Shown here piece after piece: positions 10,829 to 22,399 of a DNA stretch of 64,000 bases; the first letter of the stretch is position 1, and each line of letters opens with the position of its first letter. The stretch comes from Hsuehochloa calcarea. Lineage: Eukaryota; Streptophyta; Magnoliopsida; Poales; Poaceae. The notes beneath the pieces are model-generated. The model did no database searches and had not been told where the DNA came from. It was given only the letters and a program-made list of their open reading frames with translations. The position numbers and the translations under genes are program-made. Location: positions 25,577,385-25,641,384 of the forward strand of contig CM070594.1 of assembly GCA_036346395.1 (NCBI GenBank). The letters are read 5' to 3'.

Positions 10829-12022
10829 AAAAACTATAATAACTTGCTATTACCACATCTGGGCGGATGGAATGGTGGCGGATGCCGTCAGGCACGAGAG
10901 TGGTTGGTATGTGGTATGAACCGCCCGGATGAATTAAAGACTTAATCTTGTCATGACCTCCTGTGTAAACCAAATACAACCGCAAGTCTGAAAAGTGCAA
11001 CTTGGCTTAGTAAAGTTATTAAACTCTGAATGCCATCCCACTGGTCTGTTAGCGAGAACGTGCAAGCGCGTGTTGCGACCGGCTTGAAAGGGACACCGAT
11101 GCAAGGTGAAGTTGCCAGTCGCGCTAGACGTTGTGGGTAATCCAGCTACTCTAGTTGCTGAGGCGAACATCCCGCACAACTTATGGGTGTAAACTCATAT
11201 AGGTGAGATGACGAAAGGGGCGGGGTAGTTTGAAAGGTTACTGTAACGATCGCTCAACTACATGACTATGGAATCATGTGGGGTAACGAGTATGATTATC
11301 TCTTGTGGGTACAGTGTACAACCTCTGCAGAGTCTAAACTGTTTAAACAACCGTGCCTACGTCAAAGGCGGACATGAGAACTTAACTTGAGTTAGTTCTA
11401 TTTCAAAGACCTTTGTGGGTGGTATGAAAACCAGGTCGGCTCATCTAGCTTGAGGTTTGGTTTTCCCTGGATCACCGTATCCAGTGTTGTTAACGTATGG
11501 GGATAGCCCCAATCAAATTAAGTATTTGTAGATTTTCCGATGGATGGAACCTCTATTGTTAATTATTATTGCAATTACTCTCTTTAACAAAATACAATTT
11601 GGTTAAAATGCTTAGTCATAGGAATTTATTATTATGATATTTGAAAATTTGCTTCGCGCAAATGAAAGAACTCGAGCCATCCTTATTAAGCCTTGCATAC
11701 TTATTATTGCATCTGTCGTGTTGGCTCACGAGCACGGAAGTTATACTCATCCTCGCTCTTTCTCCAAACCCTCAGAAGCAGGAAATCCTGAAGCTTTCAA
11801 CTATTAACGAACCTAACGTCTGAAGGCCCAATAATTTTTTAAGCGTAGTTTAGTCTTTAGCCGTTCTAGCCTCACCTCAGTCTAGCCGACTCCGCCGGCA
11901 CTTGCGTGCATCATATATTATCTGACTTTCTGGGGTAATATCGGACGTATACGGGTTTCCCAGTCGCTTGCTTGTGGAGAGATGTGCCATCACCCTTGTT
12001 TTTGCTTCCGTTGTCGCTTCCA
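10829..12022 (+). repeat. Partial copy of a large LTR
   Basis: This 1.2-kb stretch is colinear with 14459-15670 (shared 'taataacttgctattacc', 'catctgggcggatgg', 'gttaacgtatggggatag'). It lacks the first 1.3 kb and last 0.3 kb of the fuller copy at 13155-15969. It starts abruptly inside the copia-1 protease region and stops where LINE-like sequence follows. It contains no coding sequence. Confidence 0.7.
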
Positions 12023-12214
12023 CTACTTGAGTGATGAGTTAAAATGCTAGAGGCCAGCTCTCGCACACTATGGGATGTTTGGAGTGTTGAGTTTGTGTGT
12101 CATATATACAGCAGTTGGATTTGTTTCTCTGTGCAGTGTCGCCAGTGGTAAACTGATCTTGTCAGCTGGAGATTAACGAAGGTAACAGGTAGGAAACATG
12201 TTGCTAAAAGATTA

Positions 12215-13154
12215 ACCGATTGATCTGAAAAATATTTGTCAGCAGGAGGCAAAGAAGTCCTGATTAAGCCTGTGGCACAAGCACTACCAACATATGTTAT
12301 GGGCGTGTTCATGCTGTTGGTGGGTCTTTGTGAGGAGCTAATGTAGCTTATAAGAAGTTTTTTTTTCGTGGGAGGAAGAACACGGACAGAGGAAGGTTCA
12401 TTGGATTTCATGGGACGAGTTGATCCAGCCGAAAGGACATGGTGGCTTGGGTTTAAGAGATTTGAACTTGTTCAATCAAGCGAGAATTCTCGCTTGTCAA
12501 GCTTGGCGACTAATCCAGTACCCGGACAGTCTTTTGCGCCCGTGTTCTTAAGGCTAAATATTTTCCTAATGGAAAAATTGTGGACTTTGTTTTTAAATCA
12601 GATGCTTCGTCTTCTTGGAAGGGCAACCAACATGGTCTAGAGCTGCTGAAAAAGGGTTTAATATGGAGAGTAGGTTCCAGGAAAAAGATTAAAATACGGC
12701 ACAATTACTCAGAGCGGATGCGAAAGACTGCGATGTGACATTGGTTAGGCATATTTTTCACCCATATGATGCAGATGAAATTCTGAAAATCTGTGTTCCA
12801 TTGCCGGGGCAGGAGGGTTTTCTAATGTGGCATTATGAAAGGACCGAGGTTTTTTCAGTACGCAGTGCTTATAAGCTAGCTCTACAGGACAAATTACACT
12901 GTTACAAACAAGGTTGGATCGCAAGACGGTGACAGGAAGCTTCGGGCCAGTATTTGGAAGTCGCTGGTGCCACAAAAAGTTCGCGTCTTTGCTTGGCGTC
13001 TTGTTCGTGATGGTCCAGCCACAAGAAAAAAAAAATATGAAAAGGAGAGACGAAGATGGTACTTGTAGAATATCTGGGTTTGAGGAAGAAGATGGGTATC
13101 ATGCTATGGTCAGATGTACAAAGGCTAGGGCGTTGCGTGATGCTATGAGAGGTG
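12215..13154 (+). pseudogene. L1-type LINE, C-terminal reverse transcriptase and zinc-binding region
   Basis: Plus-strand translation, with frameshifts, shows the region that follows the catalytic core in plant non-LTR retrotransposons: 'AGGKEVLIK', 'ALPTYVMGVF', 'RNTDRG', 'DELIQPKGHGGLGF', 'NLFNQARILACQAWR', then the zinc-binding segment ending 'CRISGFEEEDGYHAMVRC'. This family copies itself by target-primed reverse transcription. The upstream endonuclease and catalytic YADD part are absent. It is interrupted at 13154 by a large LTR and resumes at about 15970. Confidence 0.78.
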
Positions 13155-15969
13155 TAACGTTCTGTTTTCGGATGGTAAATAGTACTTACTAGTCTGGTTT
13201 TCGGTTTTTATTTGAAATTCAATTTGCCGTTTAATTTCCAAAAACTCCTAGCTTCTTTTAAGCTCGGGTTTGTGTTTCAAACCTCGTCGCAAATCTCGAA
13301 TTCAAAATTCAAATTTAAATTCATATTTTCATATTTTGGATTCCCCCTTCTCATTTTTTTTTCTCTTGGGCCTGCTTCCCCCCACCTCCTTTCGGCTCGG
13401 CCCATCCCGGCCTTTTCTTTTTTCCCCACTCCTCCCCTGCCGTTTCCCCAGCCCGCCCCGCTCCCGGCCTGCCTTCTTTCCCCCCTTCTTTCTTTCTTTT
13501 CCTGCCGGCCCGGCTTCTTTCTTCTCCCCCCCCCTTCTCTCCTCCTCACCCGACGCCCGCTCGCCATGCTCCCGGCCGACCCGCGCCAGCGATCTCGCCG
13601 CACCACCCCCAATAACCGCTTCAGCCTTAGCGCCCGCTGACCTCTGCCGCCCGCCACCTACACCGCGCCTGCTCGCCCTGTCACTCCCTCCCGGGGCACA
13701 GTACCCCGTGGACTGGTGCGTGTGGACTCGGTCCACACACTGTTCATGTGGACCGAGACACTGTGCTGAGTGCCACGTGTCAGCACGAGACTTTTTCCAG
13801 TTTTTTTATTTTATTTTCAATTAAAAATCCAATAGAAAAGCTTGAAAAATTCATATCTCCTTCGTTATAACTCTAAAAAATATGAAACTTGTTCCTAAAA
13901 ATTTATAAATTCAAGATATTTCTAATGGCACTGGTCTTGTTTAATTTGAAGTTCATTTGTTATGGACTTTGTATTTATTTGCTCTCTTTGTTGTTGTGTC
14001 TTTTTTCGGTACTTTCGTCCGATTAGGATTCGAAGACACGGGAGACCTCCACTTCGATCAAGTTCAAGAATAGCAAGACCCTCCCGCCTTTAACCAAGGC
14101 GAGTCAATACTTTGATCATTTTGATCCTACATTTTATGCAAAATTATATTTATTAAAATATCAAAATTGCATGCTTAATTCTGTAATCAAATATATGTTA
14201 AAGCTTAAGGTAGTTAAGTACCTATTTGATGATTAATTAATTGTTAAGCCATCCTTTGATAATTGAATCTATTATTCCTTATCACCCTAGTAACTATGCG
14301 GTAAATACTAGTTATAGGTTGTACTTAAGTGACATACTAGTCTTGTTTAAGTATCGGGATATTAAATGTTTCAATCATCATCTTTTAAACATGAAAGTGG
14401 TTTTGGACAGTCATTGTGGGTGAATGACTGAAATGGTTGAGTTGTTGTATTTTTTCTCCTCAAAAACTCTAATAACTTGCTATTACCACATCTGGGTGGA
14501 TGAAATGGTGGTGGGTGCCATCAGGCACGAGAGTGGTTGGTATGTGGTATGAACCGCCCGGATGAATTAAGGACTTAATCTTCTCATGACCTTCCATGTA
14601 AAACAAGTACAACCGCAAGTCTACAAAGTGCAACTTGGCTTAGTAAAGTTATTAAACCCTGAATGTTATCCCACTGGTCGGTTAGAAGGAACGTGCAAGC
14701 TCGTGTTGCGACCGGCTTGAAAGGGACACCGATGCAAGGTGAAGTTGCCAGTTGCGCTAGACGTTGTGGGTAATCCAGCTACGTTAGTTGCTGAGGCGAA
14801 CATCTCGCACAACTTATGGGCGTAACCCCATATCGGTGGGATGACGGAAGGGGTGAGGTAGTTTGAAAGGTTACTGTGACGATCACTCAACTACTTGACT
14901 ACGAAATCATGTGGGGTAACGAGTATGATTATTTCTTGTGGGTATAGTGTACAACCTCTACAAAGTCTAAACTGTTTAAACAGTCGTGCCTACGGTCAAA
15001 GGCGGACATGGGAACTTAACTTGAGTTAGTTCTATCTCAAAAACCTTTGTGGGTGGTATGAAAACCAAGTCGGCTCATCTAGCCTGTGGTTCGGTTTTAC
15101 CTTGGACCGTCGTATCCAGTGTTGTTAACGTATGGGGATAGCCCCAATCAAACGAAGCATTAGTAGAGTTTTCGATGGAGGGAACATCTACTGTTAATTA
15201 TTACTGCAATTACTCTCTTTAACAAAATGCAATTTGGTTAAAATGCTAAGTCATAGGATTTTGCTATTATGATATTTGAAAATGTGCTGTGTGCAAATAA
15301 AAGAACCCGAGCCATCCTTGTTAAGCCTTGCATACTTATAATTGCATCTGTCGTGTTGGCTTGCGAGCATGAAAGTTGTGCTCATCCTCGCTCTTTCCCT
15401 AAACCTTGAGAAGTAGGAAATCCTGAAGCTTTCGACTATTACGAGGAACGATGCATCTGAAGGCCCATGAGTTTTTTATGCGTAGTTTAGTCTTTAGCCG
15501 TTCTAGTCTCACCTCAGTCTAGCCGACTCCGTCGACACTTGCGTGCATCCTATATTATCTGAGTTTTTCGGGTAACATCGGACGTACACGGGTTTCCTCA
15601 ATCGCTTACCTGTGGAGAGATGTGACCTCACCCATGTTTTTGCTTCTGTTGTCGCTTCCGCTACTTTTGTGTTGTAATTATTTGGCCTGTTTGGTCTTTA
15701 TTTTAAAACTTGGCCCGAAGCGGTCTATGTAAACTCTGATGTGTTAAATTAATGAATGGTATGGTTTTACGTCATGTATAAATTGATTCAGGAATGTTCC
15801 TGTGATTGCTATCTACTGATTCAGGGAATAGCAAAGTATTTTCGCAGAGGATTCGGGATTGCAAAATCCGGGTCCGACAAGAGGCGTGTGGGAGTTACCT
15901 GCTGAGAAGGACTTCTCCTGTACAGGCCCTGACTGGCCGCGACTCCTTCCAGACTCGGTCTCTTAACAA
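13155..15969 (+). repeat. Large solo-LTR-like repeat inside the LINE
   Basis: The inserted segment begins tgtaacgttctg and ends gtctcttaaca, the TG...CA form expected of an LTR, and interrupts the LINE frame on both sides. Its length (2.8 kb), a pyrimidine-rich tract at 13330-13690 and the absence of coding domains fit a gypsy-type solo LTR. Positions 14459-15670 duplicate 10829-12022. The flanks (agagg / aaaaa) do not form a target duplication, so some flanking LINE sequence was probably lost. Confidence 0.6.
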
Positions 15970-16600
15970 AAAATAAAGCTCATATTCTGCTAATGTTATG
16001 GCGTGCTTGACGTCTGCGCAATGATGTCATCCATGTGAAAGGTGAAGCTACTACCATTGAAGGTTCAGTTCGCTTCTTGCAAAGCTACATGGAGTCACTG
16101 TTGCAAGTCCGACAAAAGCGTGTTGTGGATGTTAAAGGCAAGAGGTCGACAGGAATCAACGCAATGTGCGAAGAAAGGAATGTTCGGAGTTCAGAGGAGG
16201 TGACCCCGCGATGGACAGCACTGCCTATGGGGTGAACCAAACTGAATGTCGACGATGCATTTTCAAAAGCTACTGGCGAAGCAAGTATCGGTGTTAACGC
16301 AGGTGACTCAAGCGACAATGTCTTACTGTTAGCATGCGTATATTTCAGAATTGTGTAGAAGCGGAGGAGGTAGAAGCACTTGCTTGCAGAGAGGGTCTGG
16401 CGCTAGCTTCTGAATGGATCAGACTTCCTACGGTGTTTGAGGAAATATCGCAGTGGAGTTCCATCTTATGGGAATCAAAGGTGCTCATGCAACCTCTCCC
16501 GGATGTACAAATTCGTAAGGCAAAAAAAGAAAAGAAAGAAGACCACTTAAGCGCATTTAATTGTGCCATCGATCACTGAAACTAACAACGTAAAAATAAA
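15970..16600 (+). pseudogene. L1-type LINE, RNase H-like tail
   Basis: LINE sequence resumes with 'LMLWRAW', 'NDVIHVKGEATTIEGSV' and 'FLQSYMESLLQVRQK'. It continues through an RNase H-like tail ('NVDDAFSKATGEASIGV', 'REGLALASEWIRLPTVF'). Frameshifts and stops are frequent. An A-rich stretch (aaaataaaataataaaata) follows near 16595 and may be the remains of the 3' tail. It belongs with 12215-13154 as one decayed LINE. Confidence 0.7.
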
Positions 16601-17579
16601 ATAATAAAATAAAAACATAAGTGCATGCATTGTACAAAACATGACCTACACAACACAATCACACCGTTATGACTTCAATCACCGGGTGAGGAATGAACAA
16701 ACATAGTAAGCTACATTCATGCACAATGACGCACCAATCCACACCTCCTCAAGTGGCGCCATCCGCCGTAGGTCGTGGAAAGAGTTGGCCGGTGGAGTTC
16801 ACCACCTGGAGCTTGCTGCAAGGTAGCCGCCGTCGGCTGGGGAACCATTTTACCGCATTCTGAAATCCTTCTAGGCATTATTTTCCCAAGGCCGCCCATT
16901 CCCGGTGTAATGTACTGATCGTCGTCGTAGTATTAGCAAGTTGTTTTTTTTTTAAAGTTAGTGGGCGATCAGAGGGGGATTAATGAGAACCTAAAACTTT
17001 TCCTAACTTTTCCGCCTAAGTATTCCAAAAGATCTTCCCTCTAATAGCTATGAGAAGCTACAAGGTCAGACCAAGACACGTAGCGGAAACCAACACAAAA
17101 ACTCGAATCAAAAGCCATTACGGGACGCTAAAATAACTGAGGCGGATTATCCGGGTCAACACAGAAAAAATAGCAACACAACAACCTGAGACAAAAAAAA
17201 CTAGCATAACTTTCGAACCAAGACACCAAATAACTTGAAATTTGGAACGCACCTTCTCTAGGCCCTTAAGAACCTATCCCAACAAGAGATCTAAGAAAAC
17301 TTTGGCAAAGTTTCAAACTTTTTCAATTCAAAGCAAAGTTGCACTAAAGCCGGGCTAAAAACCACGGGCTGGGGATTGCATCTACATCAAGTTCTGTTCT
17401 TTCCAGCCTGTTCGTGAGTTTGATCTGCTGCTTTATTTCCTGTTGCTTACTGAGTTAAAAGTGCTGCCCTAGGTATCGTAAACCTTGACAAGAATTGCTG
17501 CTGCTGGTTTTTGTCTACTCAATACAACTGTAGTTGAATCATCGCCGTGCATACACATGTACATTTGTTACCTGTTGAT
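16601..17579. other. About 1 kb without a recognisable gene
   Basis: Only short frames are present. The stretch 17000-17380 has a style seen in LTRs (A-rich, 'ataactttcgaaccaag'), but I could not pair it with a second copy. It forms the left flank of the gag-only element. Confidence 0.35.
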
Positions 17580-17921
17580 TGTTGAAAATAATCAAGACTT
17601 TGCTGGCTGCTACGTGAGTTTGATTGGGTCTTGTAGAGAGAGTCAAGGACGTCCGGGTCATTGGCAAAGGATCCGGTCTCTTCATGACCGTTTTGCATGT
17701 AACAGATCCTATTTTTAGTAGCTAAAAGGAGTACAAAAGGGTGGCTGCCTCGGATGATTGAGGCCAGCGCTCTGGCTCATTCTTTTCATTCTCTTTGAGT
17801 TAAGTAGTACAGGACAGTGAGTGCATGTATTCTCTCTAAAGTACTCTAGGCTTGCTCTGATGTGTGCGTGTTCTTGTAATTTCAAATGTCCACGGTGAGT
17901 AATTCTGGTGTGATTCCAACA
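17580..17921 (+). repeat. 5' LTR of the gag-only element
   Basis: It runs from TGTTGAAAATAATC to gtgattccaaca. It differs from 19169-19512 only by a few 1-2 base indels near its 3' end. Confidence 0.93.
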
Positions 17922-17923
17922 TT

Positions 17924-17935
17924 TGGTATCAGAGC
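17924..17935 (+). other. Primer binding site (tRNA-iMet type) of the gag-only element
   Basis: The sequence tggtatcagagc lies two bases after the 5' LTR and is complementary to the 3' end of initiator tRNA-Met. Confidence 0.9.
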
Positions 17936-17954
17936 TTGATTCGTTCTGGAGATC

Positions 17955-18854
17955 ATGGCGGCAAACAAGCTGGGTCCGGTGTCGCTTCAGTATCCGATGC
18001 TGACTAGGGACAACTACGCATCTTGGTGTATCAAAATGAAGGTCTTCATGCGAGCTCAAGGTGTCCAGGATGCCGCCGAGACCGCTGGCCGCATGGCCGT
18101 GGAGACCAAGAAGGACAAGATGGCGCTGGCGGCCATTTACCAAGGGATACCTGAGGACGTGTTGCTTGTCATCGCCGAGAAGCAGACGGCGAAAGATGCG
18201 TGGAATACGCTCAAGACCATGTACCTGGGAGCTGTCCGGGTGAGGAACGCGAAGGTGCAGACGCTCAAGTCGGAGTTTGATCTACTCCGCATGAAGGAGA
18301 CGGACTCTGTCGACGAGTTCGCTATGAAGATTTCCTCAATAACCAGCAAGGTGCGAGGCCTCGGTGAGACGATGGAGGAGAATTACATCGTCAAGAAGTT
18401 CCTTCGGTCGATGCCGGAGAAGTTCTTGCCAATTGTCTCTACAATTGAGCAGTTCGGGGACATTGAGATAATGTCCTTCGAGGAGGCGATCGGGCGGCTC
18501 AAAACTCATGAAGAGAAGTTGCACCTGCACCACATGCAAGGTGAGAATGAGCAAGGACGCTTGTTGCTCACTTATGCTGAATGACAGGCAAGGGTGGGAA
18601 AGACGGGAGGCGGGGAGTCTTCTGTTACCCACGACGATGTCGCCCCTTGTGAGAGGGGAGGCCGCGGTGGCTGGGGTGGCCGCCAGGAGGGCGAGGGTCG
18701 CGGTTCCAAACCGAAGCGTGACAAGAGTAACATAAGGTGCTTCAACTGCGACGTCTACGGGCACTTCGCATCCGAGTGCCGCAAGCCGAAGCGTAACCAT
18801 AAGGATCAGGCGAACCTCATGTGTGCACAGGAAGATGAACCAGCTTTATTTTAG
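17955..18854 (+). CDS. Copia-type gag protein with one internal stop
   Basis: The ATG at 17955 lies 20 bp after the primer site and opens a frame of 299 codons to TAG at 18854, broken once by TGA at 18582-18584. The N-terminus 'GPVSLQYPMLTRDNYASWCI' is the copia gag start (DUF4219-like). The middle, from 'KDAWNTLKTMYLG' to 'SSITSKVRGLGETMEENYIV' and 'FLRSMPEKF', is the UBN2 gag domain. After the stop the same frame continues through a Gly/Arg-rich stretch to a perfect zinc knuckle, 'CFNCDVYGHFASEC' (C-X2-C-X4-H-X4-C), near 18739-18780. Relatives have Trp-like sequence at the stop (YAEWEAR type), so TGG to TGA is likely. Gag assembles particles and binds RNA. With the stop the product is a 209-residue protein without the RNA-binding knuckle. 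Confidence 0.88.
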
Positions 18855-19168
18855 TTGAGTCTAGAGTAGAAGGAATGTTAGCTGTTAGCAATTAATTGAG
18901 TCTAGACTTAGTTTTTTTATTTGCATGTGTGTATGGTGCAACAGGTGGTGTGCCTGAGATTGTACCAAGTAGTATCGCACGGAGTTATTCTAGGTGCAGG
19001 AGAACCGGAGAGTCCGGAGTAGCGGGGAGCCATTTGAACCTGCGGATTGATCCTAGATAACAGGTGCAGAAAATAATTACCGATGGCGAGTAGCCAGGAT
19101 GGCCGGGTCATCAGTCATGAGTAGGAGTGAAAGATTTGGCATAGCAAAGTCTAGATTAGGGGGGAGAT

Positions 19169-19512
19169 TGTTGAAAATAATCAAGACTTTGCTGGCTGCT
19201 ACGTGAGTTTGATTGGGTCTTGTAGAGAGAGTCAAGGACGTCCGGGTCATTGGCAAAGGATCCGGTCTCTTCATGACCGTTTTGCATGTAACAGATCCTA
19301 TTTTTAGTAGCTAAAAGGAGTACAAAAGGGTGGCTGCCTCGGATGATTGAGGCCAGCGCTCTGGCTCATTCTTTTCATTCTCTTTGAGTTAAGTAGTACA
19401 GGACAGTGAGTGCATGTATTCTCTCTAAAGTACTCTAGGCTTGCTCTGTATGTGTGCGTGTTCTTGTAATTTCAGTGTCCACGGGTGAGTAATTCCTGGT
19501 GTGATTCCAACA
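19169..19512 (+). repeat. 3' LTR of the gag-only element
   Basis: It runs from TGTTGAAAATAATC to gtgattccaaca, directly after the purine tract at 19156-19168, and is followed by the target duplication ttgat. Confidence 0.93.
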
Positions 19513-19517
19513 TTGAT

Positions 19518-20608
19518 TGCTATTTCTGCTTCAAGAGAAGACAAATTGCTGGCCCTACCAAACGATCTCAAAAACAGCCATGGCCAGAATTAGAGCTCGG
19601 CTAGGCTTACTCAGTTTAAACTTTCAGAAACTTACAGAACATCCGAACAAAACCCTTTTTTTTCTGAAACCAAAAGCATTCTAGCAAGATCACAAAGAAG
19701 AAACGAAAACAAAAGGAAACCTGACAGGCAAGAAACTACTAGCTCTAGAACCTGAACAGGATCACACTGAAACCGAACAGGACAGAGGAAACAGAGTCCT
19801 CACAAAACAGCCACGTAACATCCACATCTAACTACATCAACACACTACCAGTACTGGGACTATCCTTGGGAAGAAACCACACCAACTGACGTCAAAGCAC
19901 CACCGTGCGCCTTCTTGAAAACAAAAAAAAAAGAATAACAAAATCTTTTAAGCATGTCAAAAATAATGTACAAAGGATCGACTCTTAACACAAACGCCGG
20001 TGAATTAAAAATTGCACAGAATAATGGAGAAACTATCAAGCTGCACTGATGAGGTTGCAGACAACTGGTGCACAGGTTAGCTGGCAGTATACACTGACAG
20101 CAAGGCCATGAACAGCAATGATTGGATTCACTAATCCAGTAGATGAGTAGCATCAGACCATACGACAGATCAGCCCTGTGACCCAATTTATCACATCAAA
20201 CGTAAAATTCTATACCAAATATATTAGTACGAGCTTAACCAATAATTGATGGGATGGATTTAAAAATAGGATGCACACGTTAGTAAGGGCGGGTAGGAAA
20301 TTGCACCAGAAAAGATTGCAGCTTTCGTTAGGTGTAAATGGATAGGTGGCAAATTATGAAATAAATAAATAAAAGGCAAAAAGTTCACACCAAACTTAGA
20401 AGAACAAGAGATAAATTGTGAAATTAAAAGGTATAGGTGAGTAAGGTGCAATTTCCTCTGATCTGAACGAATTAGCTGATCAACAATCACCCTACCAACG
20501 TGGGCAGATATGCGTATGTATGTATGTATGTATGTATGTATGAACATTTTTGTGCAACTACCAACGTTGGAAAATATGTACCCGATATACATTTTTGTGC
20601 AGTGATAA
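19518..20608. other. About 1.1 kb without a recognisable gene
   Basis: A-rich DNA continuing the target site of the gag-only element. It contains a (TATG)n microsatellite at about 20513-20542. No coding motif was recognised on either strand. Confidence 0.4.
20513..20542. repeat. (TATG)n microsatellite
   Basis: About seven tandem copies of gtat/tatg. Confidence 0.9.
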
Positions 20609-20896
20609 CTTTTGAAATTGTGATCCGAATTCTCTATTATGAAGAGTCCGAATCAGTTTCCGTATTAGCGGATACGTATCCGACTTGGACTCTACATCCT
20701 GTACCTCTCTCTCTCTCTCTCTATATATATATCTTGTAAGCCGTAAGAGGAGATGAGACGCTTTATTGTAATCCCGTGCGATTCGTAAATACTCCACAGA
20801 TAGTGATCATCGCCGGTTGGCATCCGTAGTTTTTTTTCTCGTAAAGGTTTTTCACGTAAAAATTTATGTCTCGCTTTTGCTCTATTTTTTTTAACA
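20609..20896 (+). repeat. 5' LTR of copia-2
   Basis: Homologous to the copia-1 LTR at 2280-2549. It carries a (CT)n(AT)n microsatellite at 20706-20732 just upstream of 'cttgtaagccg', and ends in ttaaca. The following 'agtagtatcagagt' is a degraded form of the tRNA-iMet primer site. The left boundary is approximate because the first bases have diverged. Confidence 0.7.
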
Positions 20897-21606
20897 AGTA
20901 GTATCAGAGTAAAGGAGATTAGGACTTAAAGAGGTACGAAAAAAAATAAGATCAGATCGTTTTTTTTTCGGCCGCCGCCACGCGCAACGCTTTCGGCTCC
21001 GTCGTCGCTCCCGTTGCGTCGTCCGCCAAGTCGCCCAAGACCAGCGCCGCGTTTTTGCCCGTCCTCGGTCCGTGCGTCGTGCATGCGCTTCGTTCTCCAC
21101 CCGTCACGCGTCGTCATCCGCGGACCAAGCCATCTCGTGAAGTGCGTCGGCTCGTCTCGCTTCGGTCTTTTCTCCCTCGGACAGCACAACCCACCGAAGC
21201 AATCCGGGCAGCACAACTCCACCGAGCACAGCACAGGTCCGAGAGCTCTTTTTTTGGTTCTTTATTAACTCCTCGTAGCAATCTGTCCAAATCAAGTTTC
21301 CCCGAGAGAAAAAAAAGGGTGAATCCTTTTTTTTTGTGTGTTAATCACCAAGTTCCCGTCAAATACTTTTGGACAGATTATATATATATATACACACACA
21401 CACATTTTTTTTGATTCATTCCATCCGAGGAAAGTTCAGATCAATTGTAGATCTAATTTTTTGATGATCTTTGCTAAGTCCACACGAAAAGTACCAGGAG
21501 AATTCGAAGATCTTTGATTCGCATAAATAGAAAGTGTACCAAATCAGTCATGATTTTTGCTAGGTTTACACAGATCAGTACCAGCAAATTTCATGTTCTA
21601 TTCCTT
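20897..21606 (+). other. Leader of copia-2
   Basis: A non-coding leader with a degraded primer site (agtagtatcagag), a GC-rich first half, a (TA)n(CA)n microsatellite at 21380-21404, and a last 110 bp that aligns with the copia-1 leader near 9955-10063. Confidence 0.6.
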
Positions 21607-22364
21607 ATGGCGACTTTAAAGTATGATCTTCCACTCCTGGGCGAGACACAAGATTTTCGCTGTAGCAAGTCAAGATGAGAGCTGTGTTGGCACAGATGGA
21701 TTTGGATGATGCATTGGAAGGTTTTGAGAAACAACCTATCGAATGGACCGCAGATGAGAAGCGCAAAGACCGTAAGGCTTTATCTCAGATTCACCTTCAT
21801 CTATCAAATGATATTTTGCAGGATGTTTTGCAGCAGAAGACATCTGCTGCATTATGGCTGAAGGTGGAACAAATCTGTATGACAAAGGATCTCACCAGTA
21901 AGATGCATCTTAAGCAGAAATTGTACTCCCACAAATTGCAAGAAGAGGGATCTGTGCTCGATCATCTTTCAGTATTTAAGGAGACCGTTACTGACATAGA
22001 GTCGATGGAGGTAAAATATGATGATGAGGATTTGGGTCTTATTCTTTTGTGTTCACTACCTAGTTCTTTTTTAAATTTCAGCGATACCATATTATATAGT
22101 AGAGATACTCTCACTCTTAATGAAGTTTATGAAGCTTTGCATGCAAAGGAGAAGATGAAACATATGGTACCTTCTGAAAATTCAAGCTCACAAGGAGAAG
22201 GCTTGTTTACTCGTGGCAGGCAAAAGGAGAGGAACTCAAACAATGGATCTCGAGGTAAAAGTTCGAACGGCTACAAGAGCCGGTCGAAATCAAGAGGCAA
22301 GTACAAGTCGCGCAAATATTACAAAAAAGGTGGGCACAACATCTCTGAATGCTGGGAGCTGTAA
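21607..22364 (+). pseudogene. Copia-2 gag
   Basis: It starts 'MATLKYDLPLLGETQDF' at 21607, then shifts frame into a long open stretch from 21675 with 'AQMDLDDALEGFEKQP', 'LSQIHLHLSNDILQDVL', 'TLNEVYEALHAKEKMKHM' and a basic Ser/Arg/Lys tail. The zinc knuckle is damaged: it reads 'SRKYYKKGGHNISEC', with both leading cysteines replaced, whereas copia-1 still has C-X2-C-X4-H-X4-C at the same place. The stop at 22364 is followed by the protease region in another frame. Gag would form the particle, but this copy has lost its start frame and RNA-binding motif. Confidence 0.82.
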
Positions 22365-22399
22365 AATAAAGGAAGAGAGCTGGCTAATAAAAGCCAAAA

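Larger units (their letters stand above)
17580..19512 (+). mobile_element. Gag-only non-autonomous copia element with intact LTRs
   Basis: A complete small LTR retrotransposon of 1933 bp. The 5' LTR (17580-17921) and 3' LTR (19169-19512) are nearly identical. A tRNA-iMet primer site follows the 5' LTR, a purine tract (ttaggggggagat) precedes the 3' LTR, and both flanks carry the same 5-bp target duplication, ttgat (17575-17579 and 19513-19517). The only coding region is gag, with no protease, integrase or reverse transcriptase. This is the layout described for plant TR-GAG elements, which would have to borrow pol from an autonomous relative. High LTR identity points to a recent insertion. Confidence 0.92.

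Noticed and set aside
13212..13824. Long frames on both strands in the pyrimidine-rich part of the large LTR
   Set aside because: Low-complexity Ser/Pro/Phe or Arg/Gly/Glu sequence in an LTR; no domain and no conserved start.
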